This document shows, one piece after another, positions 9,448 to 16,170 of a stretch of DNA of 28,574 nucleotides. Source of the DNA: a virus. Within the stretch, counting starts at the first letter, position 1; the number at the start of each line of letters is the position of its first letter. Below the pieces are notes generated by a model. The model searched no databases and was not told the DNA's origin. It saw only the letters and a list, made by a program, of their open reading frames with translations. A program made the position numbers and the translations under genes. Location of the stretch: positions 42,345-70,918 of the IMG/VR virus record IMGVR_UViG_3300035445_000025, one strand, 5' to 3'.

Positions 9448-9902
9448 TACTTAATAGTATTTAAATTAGGTAAATAAACTGCAATTATTTCTGAATCTTT
9501 ATAATACCTGATGGAATGTTTTTTATTTTTAGATATAAAATAAGACTGACCTTCTGTAAAAGTAATATTATTTTCCAATTCAACTATCTTTCCAGAAATA
9601 ACATATATAGTTTGAGATTGATTTTCATGTTCATGTAATTGAAATTCTACTTCCTTTTCTACTTTTGAATGTAATATAGTTACACCAAGTAAATGTTGGA
9701 AAGGACTTGTTACATTTTTTATAAATAATCCTTCTATATATTCAGTATATCCATCAGATCCTACTTCTGTAAAATCCAGAATTTTTTGATTTTTAGCAAT
9801 AACTAATTGCTTCATCTGTTCTATTACAGTCGCTTTTTCATGTAGCATTCCTCTTACCTGTAAGACAGTATCATTAGCCTGCTCCATAAAGTTATTTTTC
9901 AT
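9447..9902 (-). CDS. Cupin-domain protein of the tail/fibre block
   Basis: Residues 1-75 of this 151-aa protein are helical. Residues about 68-145 form a cupin (double-stranded beta-helix). Motif 1 is visible as LHEHENQSQTIYVISGKI, with His90 and His92, a Gln at 97 where the metal-binding Glu is usual, and Gly104. Motif 2 is visible as the GQSYFI start at Gly118 and a His at 129. Three histidines could still bind a metal, but the Glu-to-Gln change makes catalysis doubtful. The gene sits between the membrane/coiled-coil protein and a ring protein (11-base and 1-base overlaps). In this context a structural or sugar-binding role is as likely as an enzymatic one; neither is shown. Confidence 0.7.
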   Translation of the reverse strand: MKNNFMEQANDTVLQVRGMLHEKATVIEQMKQLVIAKNQKILDFTEVGSDGYTEYIEGLFIKNVTSPFQHLLGVTILHSKVEKEVEFQLHEHENQSQTIYVISGKIVELENNITFTEGQSYFISKNKKHSIRYYKDSEIIAVYLPNLNTIK

Positions 9903-10278
9903 TTTTATATAGTTTTAGCATTATGTCCACTTTAGTAATAAGTTGTTGTATCAAATCATTATTAGTACCCAGTTTATCAGTATAGTGTTTATCAATATCT
10001 GTAAATTGCTTCAAAGTATTGGTAAGTTCAGATATTAATATAGCATCTGAATGCCTTACCTCCTGTAATACTCCGTTCAATTTTTCTATTGCAGCATCTT
10101 TAACTCCTATTATTACATCTTTCTTATCTATTGTTCTATTAAAATACCTGTACATTGCTATTATAGCCATTAATAATATTATAATAAGGAGAGCAAGAAT
10201 AGGATTTGTTATACGTTCAAATTGATTTACACTTTCTTTAACCAGTTCTGTATTTTGCATCATTGTCATTAGGTTCAT
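9892..10278 (-). CDS. Single-span membrane protein with coiled coil
   Basis: This 128-aa protein has a short N-terminal region (1-24), one strong membrane segment at about residues 25-43 (TNPILALLIIILLMAIIAMY) and then a basic stretch (RYFNRTIDKK). A long helical tail with heptad-like spacing follows (about 60-125). By the positive-inside rule the C-terminal coil would be cytoplasmic. Candidates are an inner-membrane spanin-like or holin-like lysis protein, or a membrane-contacting tail accessory. The topology does not match a classical i-spanin, which has its coil in the periplasm. It lies between the Ig-repeat fibre and the cupin gene. No signal peptidase II lipobox is present, and no neighbour looks like an o-spanin or endolysin. 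Confidence 0.6.
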   Translation of the reverse strand: MNLMTMMQNTELVKESVNQFERITNPILALLIIILLMAIIAMYRYFNRTIDKKDVIIGVKDAAIEKLNGVLQEVRHSDAILISELTNTLKQFTDIDKHYTDKLGTNNDLIQQLITKVDIMLKLYKNEK

Positions 10279-10292
10279 AAATTACGTAATTT
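10279..10292. promoter_or_regulatory. 14-bp perfect palindrome before the membrane-protein gene
   Basis: AAATTACGTAATTT is a perfect inverted repeat that ends one base before the ATG of the 128-aa membrane protein (start at 10278). It fills part of the 34-base gap after the fibre gene. The position would suit an operator or a small mRNA hairpin controlling the downstream gene. In such AT-rich DNA a chance palindrome is quite possible. No protein partner is identifiable. Confidence 0.25.
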
Positions 10293-10312
10293 TATATAGT
10301 TTATTTTATTTA

Positions 10313-12673
10313 TTATATGTAAATATCTCCTTGTACTACTAATCCTGGATAGTGAGTTTTAGTTATTCCGTCTGCAATTACGTTGTTTTGGTAAGGATTT
10401 GGAGTACCTATAGAATTATTACCAAACCACCCAGAACCAGTTTGTCTTGTAACTGTTATTGCTATAACATCTCCTGGAGATACCAATACAGGAGAAGTGG
10501 GACTAATATTTTTAGATCCTCCTGAACCAGTTCCTACGTAATTTTTTGTATATAATGTAGTTTCTGTGGTTACATTATAAACTGTAATTAAAGCATTTCC
10601 ACCAAGTGGCCCTCCAAATGCTAAAGAAATATAATCTATTCTATACAATCCACTATTATATGTGTCTGTATAATTTGTAAATAATTGTATAAGATCGACA
10701 GTAAAAGGATATGTGGTAAAACCATCATTTGGTTCTGTATTTATTAAGGTAATATGTTGACTCACCAACTCTATCTCCCCAATACCTGTTACTCCAAAAG
10801 TGGTAGATATTGCTTGTGTTGTTGACAATACTATATTACCATTATAGCTTTGTTCTAAAGTAGGAGTGAATCTTACATATACAGTAACTCCTGCTTCTGC
10901 GATGACTTTTGGAACATCTATAGAAGAATAGAAATCTACTCCATTCAATGATACTGTATACCCTGTTATTGGAGTAATAGTTACATCGTCTATCAAATTA
11001 GTACCAGATAAAGTAAAAGTAGTATCAGCATAATCTCCTATAAATACTGTATCAAAATCATGTGTAGTCGGGATTCTATTTAAAATAGCTATTACACCAT
11101 CCCCAGTTAGTGTTCCTAAATTAAATTGCTGTACTTCAATATCTATTATAAATTGACTTAAATATGATTGTTCAATTGTAGGGGAAAATCTACAATACAA
11201 ATTTTCATTTACTATTTCCCCAACTGGAATGAGTACTAGTTCTGTATGCCATGTAATATCATCATCTGATATTTCAAATCCAGTTGGAGCTATTATTGTT
11301 AAATTATTGAATAAATTCAATGCTACTATATTAAAAGGTATAGAGGAACTATTATAATTAATATTTGTATCATCAAAATTAAATACATCTGGATCAATGC
11401 CTACTTGTGTAACAACACCAACTCCCATTAACTCTACTGTTTTAATAGAAGCACTATTAGAAATAATGTCTATTATCTCATCGTAGGAAGTAACATCCAG
11501 GGGAGAAAAATTAAAGTAAACATTTACATTTGTGACTGTATTATTAACAGGTACAATATCTACAGAAGTATAAAAGTTTGTATTATCCAAAGAAACTTTA
11601 AATACTGTTCCTGTACAATCTATATTGATATTACCTTCAAGACTGGTTCCAGATATTACTATATATTTAGAAACAGATGTCTCATTAACAGGAGTAGACC
11701 CTAAATTCAATGAATTTTCTGATATACTTATACTGGCAGTTAATACTGTACCAGATACAGCTATATTTATAGGTGTAACTTCTAAGTTACTCACTATTAT
11801 ATTTGAATTATAGTTTATATGGGCAGAAGGATGAAATTTTACATATATAAGTTGATTTAAAGTTGATACATTACTTAATGTTATAATAGAATTATAAGTT
11901 ACATTATCTGTACTAACCAAAAAACCGTTAGGAGCTATTATGCTTACAGCAGAAATTAAACTAGATCCAGTTATAGTAAAATTATATACAGTAGAATCCG
12001 TATTTATACTTGTACCAGGAAATACTATAGAAAGTGGGAATACAGATAATATAGAATTTATACCAGTTCCAGTAAGAACTATCTCTTTTTGACCTACATT
12101 CTCAACTTCTACAATCAAATCTACATTATCACTTCCTGTATTTAACGGATAATATTTTACATAAACTGTGGTAGTAGTTACTTCCCCTGTATCCCATTTA
12201 GGTAAAAACAACAAAGAATCAGTGAAAGGTAATGACATATCAGTACTTAATAAAAATTCCTGGCTGGTACTCAGGACTATGGAATTAAATATTCTGCTGG
12301 CTTCAAATGTAAAACTTAATATTTTTTCATCTCCAATTACCACACTTCCAAAGTCAAGCTCAAGAGATGGTAAATTTATAACAACATTCTCTATAACATC
12401 ATCTACAACAGTCTCTATATAATCTACTTCTGTAGCTTCTACTGATGTTGTATATAAATTCAAAAGTTGTTCTATTCTTATATATAACTGAAAATTTATA
12501 TTATCATGGGGAAAATCCTGATTAAGTAAATAGTATAATATATCTATAATATTATAGTTTAAAGTACTTACTATACCTTTAGATTCAATTTCTTTTATAA
12601 AAATTGAATTTAATTTACTCTTAGTTGCATACTCATTGAGCAATAAAGCAGTTATTTTATCATCTAAAAGCAT
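10313..12673 (-). CDS. Tail fibre / adhesin with five Ig-like repeats and C-terminal jelly-roll-like domain
   Basis: This 786-aa protein has three parts. Residues 1-95 are helical and acidic and probably anchor it to the virion. Residues about 100-632 contain five repeats of roughly 105 aa of ASH/BACON-type Ig-like folds. Each repeat carries the pattern F-x-S-x-D/N near its middle, a 'Y/F-V-R/K-F-x-P' strand (YVKYYP, YVKFHP, YFNFSP, YCRFSP, YVRFTP), a Tyr-Asn/Ser turn and an ending such as GTG or GIG. Residues about 640-786 form a separate Gly/Ser/Asn/Thr-rich beta domain (FGGPLGGNALITVYN), which may bind glycans. There is no signal peptide, as expected for a virion protein. crAss-like phages commonly carry Ig/BACON-type domains, which are thought to bind mucus or host glycans. 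The start is one base after the 190-aa gene. Confidence 0.75.
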   Translation of the reverse strand: MLLDDKITALLLNEYATKSKLNSIFIKEIESKGIVSTLNYNIIDILYYLLNQDFPHDNINFQLYIRIEQLLNLYTTSVEATEVDYIETVVDDVIENVVINLPSLELDFGSVVIGDEKILSFTFEASRIFNSIVLSTSQEFLLSTDMSLPFTDSLLFLPKWDTGEVTTTTVYVKYYPLNTGSDNVDLIVEVENVGQKEIVLTGTGINSILSVFPLSIVFPGTSINTDSTVYNFTITGSSLISAVSIIAPNGFLVSTDNVTYNSIITLSNVSTLNQLIYVKFHPSAHINYNSNIIVSNLEVTPINIAVSGTVLTASISISENSLNLGSTPVNETSVSKYIVISGTSLEGNINIDCTGTVFKVSLDNTNFYTSVDIVPVNNTVTNVNVYFNFSPLDVTSYDEIIDIISNSASIKTVELMGVGVVTQVGIDPDVFNFDDTNINYNSSSIPFNIVALNLFNNLTIIAPTGFEISDDDITWHTELVLIPVGEIVNENLYCRFSPTIEQSYLSQFIIDIEVQQFNLGTLTGDGVIAILNRIPTTHDFDTVFIGDYADTTFTLSGTNLIDDVTITPITGYTVSLNGVDFYSSIDVPKVIAEAGVTVYVRFTPTLEQSYNGNIVLSTTQAISTTFGVTGIGEIELVSQHITLINTEPNDGFTTYPFTVDLIQLFTNYTDTYNSGLYRIDYISLAFGGPLGGNALITVYNVTTETTLYTKNYVGTGSGGSKNISPTSPVLVSPGDVIAITVTRQTGSGWFGNNSIGTPNPYQNNVIADGITKTHYPGLVVQGDIYI
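10778..12376 (-). repeat. Five divergent Ig-like protein repeats in the fibre gene
   Basis: Protein-level repeats span residues about 100-204, 206-309, 312-420, 423-527 and 530-632 of the fibre. They share the strand Y-V/F/C-x-F/Y-x-P and a closing Gly-rich turn. The copies are strongly diverged and I see no long identical DNA between them, which points to old duplication rather than recent copy-number change. Confidence 0.65.
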
Positions 12674-12674
12674 A

Positions 12675-13247
12675 TTATTTCTCTATTATATAAGTTCCAT
12701 TTATAATAAACTCTCCTGAACCTGCTGATATTTCTGTATCTTCATCTACAAGATAAGAAGGATTTTTCTCACACATAGTTAATAATCTGCTATAAACATT
12801 CACAGCTTTTGTTATATTTTGATTATCTACATCCTGATTTATATAAATATCAATAGCTCTTATTAACCAGTAGATAGTAGAAATATCTGAAAACCCTTGC
12901 TGTACTTCTTTATTAACTATCATATTAGCCAATACAAGATTTATATAATACAAATTATACAGAGCTCTTTCTTTTGTAGAGTCATCAGAAGCAACAGCAT
13001 GTATTGTGATTATACCTTTTATTGTACCTGTACCATCATCAACAATCAATAAATCATCCATGTCTATTGTCAAATCTTCTACCTGAGTTCCTTGTAGTAA
13101 ATCTGTCAAATCTACAGGATTATTTAAATAACCATCATTTATATATGCTGTAAGTTCTGTAAATGTATTACCTAATCCAGCATCCATTACTAAATGTATA
13201 GATTCAAATGTTGCAGATAGTGTATAGGTTGTTATACTTATTGCCAT
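12675..13247 (-). CDS. Conserved tail/fibre-block protein of unknown function
   Basis: I do not recognise this 190-aa protein. Residues 1-85 look beta-rich, with many Thr, Asp and Val (including a DMDDLLIVDDGTGTIKG turn). Residues about 90-165 are helical (ERALYNLYYINLVLANMIV, then STIYWLIRAIDIYI). The last 20 residues are a short acidic and Gly-rich tail. There is no signal peptide. It sits between the FSUMP-like protein and the Ig-repeat fibre, one base from the fibre gene, so it may connect fibre to tail or act in fibre assembly. A TATATTTACAC motif lies 16 bases before its ATG, so it may also start a new transcript. Confidence 0.5.
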   Translation of the reverse strand: MAISITTYTLSATFESIHLVMDAGLGNTFTELTAYINDGYLNNPVDLTDLLQGTQVEDLTIDMDDLLIVDDGTGTIKGIITIHAVASDDSTKERALYNLYYINLVLANMIVNKEVQQGFSDISTIYWLIRAIDIYINQDVDNQNITKAVNVYSRLLTMCEKNPSYLVDEDTEISAGSGEFIINGTYIIEK

Positions 13248-13263
13248 AGTATTATTTTTAATG

Positions 13264-13274
13264 GTGTAAATATA
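13264..13274 (-). promoter_or_regulatory. Putative promoter element TATATTTACAC before the 190-aa gene
   Basis: The 11-mer TATATTTACAC (minus strand) lies 16 bases upstream of the ATG at 13247 and is identical to the one at 14281-14291. Its left half, TATATTT, resembles the Bacteroides -7 box TAnnTTTG. I see no convincing -33 TTTG, so this is only a candidate. Confidence 0.4.
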
Positions 13275-13280
13275 CTGAAA

Positions 13281-14003
13281 TTATATTAAAACATTATTTT
13301 CATCGTTGCCATAAGCACATTTAGCACCTGTTATAAGTTCGCTCCATTCTGTATCATCAGTAACTGTAGGTATAGTATCCCCATTACTATATTTTGTTTC
13401 GGCTAAATTATCAGCTAACCATTCTTGCGTACCAATACAAATAGTACGATAAACTTTTCCATCATTGCCTGTATAAGTTCCTTCCTCACCATCATTTAAT
13501 ATAGTTGTATCTTTAATTAATCTTATAGATAAACCATCTATAAAAAATGTACCCTGCTGATGAAAATTATTTTGAATATCAGTAAATGAATAATCACATC
13601 TATAACTATCCTGTTGATAATTTCCAGGAGATACAGTCCATAAATAAAATGTTTCTAAAATATTCGAAAATTCTCCAGAACTCCCTACTCTTAAAGATGA
13701 TCCTCTTCCATTAAATTTAGCTGAATTAGTAGCAACTCCACCAGAAAAAGGTATAGAATAACTTGTTTCAACTTCACATATTTTCAATGCAGAATCACTA
13801 CCTAAAAATGTTATCAAATTTTGTAAATCTGTACTAGTTGGTATGTGCCATCCTGAAGCTGCAATATTTCTCACATCATTAACCGCATATGCATTATATA
13901 GATACCCATATTTTATATTGGCAATACTTGGTGTAGTACTAAACTTACGTTTAAATCCCCACTGATATACCCAACTTCTCCAACCAAAATTATTCTTGTA
14001 CAT
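13281..14003 (-). CDS. FSUMP (Fib_succ_major)/C-lectin-like adhesin, circularly permuted
   Basis: This 240-aa protein contains both halves of the Fibrobacter succinogenes major paralogous domain, a C-type-lectin-like fold, but in swapped order. Residues about 30-166 match the usual second half (YLYNAYAVNDVRNIAASGWH at 34-53, then TDLQNLITFLG, and an ending LSIRLIKD). After a GEEGTYTGN linker, residues 181-235 match the usual first half (DGKVYRTICIGTQEWLADNL, then TKYSNGD and TGAKCAYGND). The middle of the first part (about 90-155) is aromatic, Ser- and Asn-rich and should be the exposed, variable face. It is likely a receptor-binding or decoration protein. The preceding 84-aa ORF is in the same frame, separated only by one TAG and one Tyr codon; see findings. 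Confidence 0.75.
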   Translation of the reverse strand: MYKNNFGWRSWVYQWGFKRKFSTTPSIANIKYGYLYNAYAVNDVRNIAASGWHIPTSTDLQNLITFLGSDSALKICEVETSYSIPFSGGVATNSAKFNGRGSSLRVGSSGEFSNILETFYLWTVSPGNYQQDSYRCDYSFTDIQNNFHQQGTFFIDGLSIRLIKDTTILNDGEEGTYTGNDGKVYRTICIGTQEWLADNLAETKYSNGDTIPTVTDDTEWSELITGAKCAYGNDENNVLI

Positions 14004-14006
14004 ATA

Positions 14007-14261
14007 CTAAAAATAAACACATTCTACTACTGTTCCTGTAGCATCAATGGTTACTTCATTCCATAACCAGTCCTCTTTTACAAAAGGTATACTAAACTCC
14101 TCACCAGAAGGTATTGTCCATTCATTTGTATTAACAGATATTGTAGCATCATCTTCTCCTATATTTTTGAAAGTTGCACTATGAAAACCACCTTCCAGTA
14201 CATCTTCATCATCAGTTACAGTCAAAGAAAATAAATCATGATAATTAATATTTGTTGCCAT
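14007..14261 (-). CDS. Small beta-rich virion-block protein
   Basis: This 84-aa acidic protein is probably all beta, with alternating hydrophobic strands (SLTVTDDEDVLEGGFHSATF, ATISVNTNEWTIPSG). It is not recognised. It is the first gene after the strong terminator at 14299-14327 and has a putative promoter motif 20 bases upstream, so it probably leads the fibre transcript. It ends with TAG, and the following codons are TAT ATG, the ATG being the start of the FSUMP-like protein in the same frame. It could be an attachment domain for that adhesin, made separately or fused by readthrough. Confidence 0.55.
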   Translation of the reverse strand: MATNINYHDLFSLTVTDDEDVLEGGFHSATFKNIGEDDATISVNTNEWTIPSGEEFSIPFVKEDWLWNEVTIDATGTVVECVYF

Positions 14262-14280
14262 TTTACTTGTATTAATTTGT

Positions 14281-14291
14281 GTGTAAATATA
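14281..14291 (-). promoter_or_regulatory. Putative promoter element TATATTTACAC before the fibre block
   Basis: TATATTTACAC lies directly after the U-tract of the terminator and 20 bases before the ATG at 14261. It is the same 11-mer as at 13264-13274. A promoter is expected here because the upstream message should end at the terminator. A clear -33 box is not seen. Confidence 0.45.
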
Positions 14292-14298
14292 ATAAAAA

Positions 14299-14327
14299 AA
14301 GGAATAAGAATCAGTATCTTATTCCTT
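14299..14327 (-). terminator. Rho-independent terminator after the decoration-protein gene
   Basis: The arms AAGGAATAAGA and TCTTATTCCTT pair perfectly over 11 bp around a 7-base loop. On the minus strand the stem is followed by TTTTTT then ATTAT. It lies 25 bases past the stop of the 372-aa gene and closes that transcript. Confidence 0.85.
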
Positions 14328-14351
14328 AAACCTTATAGTTAATTCAATTTA

Positions 14352-15470
14352 CTATGCTGTTACTGTTTTTGAGTTAGAAGCAGCAGAAGCAGCAGCACTT
14401 CCATCAACTGCTTTAAAGGTCAAAATATCTCCCTCAAGAACAGCAGTACTTCCATAAGTAACTGCACCTGTAGTAGCATGTGCTGTTACAGGAGTACCTG
14501 TAGCCACGCCACCTTTATACAAAGTTACTGTTGAACCTGGTACTGCCCAGCCTGTTGGAGTTACGTTACCAGCAGCATAAGTACCTGTCATAATAGGAGT
14601 AGGAGTAACTCCTATACTATTAAAACATACCAAATAATCCTGATTTGCATTTACATCTGCATTGTTAGTACCAACAGGACTATTGATATTAAAAGGCACA
14701 ACATCATACTGAGCCAAAGTAGCATCTTTTATTGCTAAAAGACCCCTATCATCGAAAGAATTTGGCCAACTGTTAAACCTAAAGGCATCAGAATCTCCCT
14801 GTGCAAAAAATTCCTTCTCTGCAATATAAGGAGCATATCCAACTCCCTCAACAGGAGCTACAGTCTGTGTTCCAAGAGCAGCTTGAGCTTCTGGCAAAGT
14901 TACCCTCGATTTGAACCATACAGGATGTCCTTGTAATTTACCACGTACATAAGGTCTTAATTTAGTTACAATTGTAATAACACCAAGAGCACTTGTAATG
15001 GTGAAATACTCAGTTTTCTGTGTACGAATCAACGCATTATTCAATGATAATGTAAGAGCTGCCGCAATAGCAGTAGCATCATCACCTGAAGCTGCTGATT
15101 TATAATTACCATGAAGCATGTAACTTTGTCCCAAACCAGGCAGTAAAAACTCAAGTTCTACCTGATATACAGTACTTGCTACAGCAGTAACAGTAAGAGT
15201 CTGTGTCCCCAGGGTAGGAGCCGTATATACTTTCCTCCTGTTAAGCCATGTTACAGCAGATGTAAAACTTTTAGATCTTAATACCTGTCCATTAGGTTTT
15301 CTAAAAGCTATAAATCCTGTACCAGTACCATCAGGCAAAAGAACACCCGCTTCTGTGTAAAAGCCAATTGCACCTGCCGGTAAGTTGGACAGAGTATCAG
15401 TATTAGCTGCCATGTAAGGATAACTAAAATTACTTACCCATACTTTCAAATTGTTTTTTGCTGAATACAT
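14352..15470 (-). CDS. Capsid decoration / auxiliary head protein with C-terminal Ig-like domain
   Basis: This 372-aa protein has an N-terminal domain (about 1-280) rich in Ala, Thr, Gly and Val, with motifs such as AGAIGFYTEAGVLLPDGTGT and a hydrophobic ASTVYQVELEFLLPG strand pair. The last 86 residues or so (287-372) are a small bacterial Ig-like domain (TGTYAAGNVTPTGWAVPGST, later DILTFKAVDGSAAASAASNS) that would project from the capsid. Its codon usage and amino-acid composition (Ala-rich, like the capsid protein) suggest high expression. It is the last gene of the post-capsid operon. A role as auxiliary capsid or head-fibre base fits the position. It ends TAG TAA, followed by a strong terminator. 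Confidence 0.65.
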   Translation of the reverse strand: MYSAKNNLKVWVSNFSYPYMAANTDTLSNLPAGAIGFYTEAGVLLPDGTGTGFIAFRKPNGQVLRSKSFTSAVTWLNRRKVYTAPTLGTQTLTVTAVASTVYQVELEFLLPGLGQSYMLHGNYKSAASGDDATAIAAALTLSLNNALIRTQKTEYFTITSALGVITIVTKLRPYVRGKLQGHPVWFKSRVTLPEAQAALGTQTVAPVEGVGYAPYIAEKEFFAQGDSDAFRFNSWPNSFDDRGLLAIKDATLAQYDVVPFNINSPVGTNNADVNANQDYLVCFNSIGVTPTPIMTGTYAAGNVTPTGWAVPGSTVTLYKGGVATGTPVTAHATTGAVTYGSTAVLEGDILTFKAVDGSAAASAASNSKTVTA

Positions 15471-15486
15471 TTGTTAAAAATTTAAA

Positions 15487-16170
15487 TTAAACATTTTGTT
15501 GTTGTACTACAGTCTTATCTTTTATAATGGACAAAACTGCTAAATCTATTATATTTTCAAGAACTTCATCTATAAATTCAGTATTTAATGCATTGCTTTC
15601 TCCCTCTATACTTAACCCATCAGGTAAATTTTCCAATATTATAGGTTTAATATCTTTCAGGTATTTACATGAATATTGTTTTAATTCCGTATTTTCTGGT
15701 AATACTAATTCCCAAACATCTAAATCAGTAACATTACCTGTAATCACTCTTAACACTTCTTTATTATTAGGAGTTCTGAACGGATTATCCACTTTATAAG
15801 GTAATTCTGCTATTCTGGTTTTTAGAACTTTTACTTCCCTCAAATTATATTTAGGATCATCAGATATTAGAATTGCCTTTTCCCATACTATCATATAAAT
15901 ATCGCTTGGAACTACAATATTCACTGAATTGTTAACCATCTTAGGTTTTAATATTTTTCTTACATCAACATTAGTAATAAACTCTTTAAGAAAAGGATAT
16001 AGATAAGTATCTATAATTTCTGTTCTCTCAAATATGTTTACCATTTCTTTGTAAATAGCTTTTTGTGCCCTTGTAAGATAAATGGATTTCTCATATTCAT
16101 CTACACTAAGTCTTACCTCAAAGCTGTTTAACTTTATATCAATTCTGTCGCTGATCTCCTGAAGTTCCAT
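15487..16170 (-). CDS. Head-tail ring/connector protein, paralogue of the next upstream gene
   Basis: This 227-aa protein shares its plan and several motifs with the 306-aa protein just upstream. Residues 24-36 (DEYEKSIYLTRAQ) match DGYEKSVIFTHAQ, and residues 169-183 (KYLKDIKPIILENLP) match RYVRKPKPIIVENL. The middle contains a beta domain with VPYK/NPFR-like phrases and VLRVITG. The C-terminal helix (EFIDEVLENIIDLAVLSIIK) is followed by a short Gln tail. It overlaps the upstream gene by 32 bases, as expected after a tandem duplication kept in one operon. It probably forms one of the stacked rings between portal and tail. The family identity is inferred from architecture and synteny. Confidence 0.65.
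   Translation of the reverse strand: MELQEISDRIDIKLNSFEVRLSVDEYEKSIYLTRAQKAIYKEMVNIFERTEIIDTYLYPFLKEFITNVDVRKILKPKMVNNSVNIVVPSDIYMIVWEKAILISDDPKYNLREVKVLKTRIAELPYKVDNPFRTPNNKEVLRVITGNVTDLDVWELVLPENTELKQYSCKYLKDIKPIILENLPDGLSIEGESNALNTEFIDEVLENIIDLAVLSIIKDKTVVQQQNV

Noticed and set aside
13281-14003. Diversity-generating retroelement acting on the FSUMP protein
   Set aside because: No reverse transcriptase and no template repeat matching the variable stretch were found in the window. It remains possible elsewhere in the genome.
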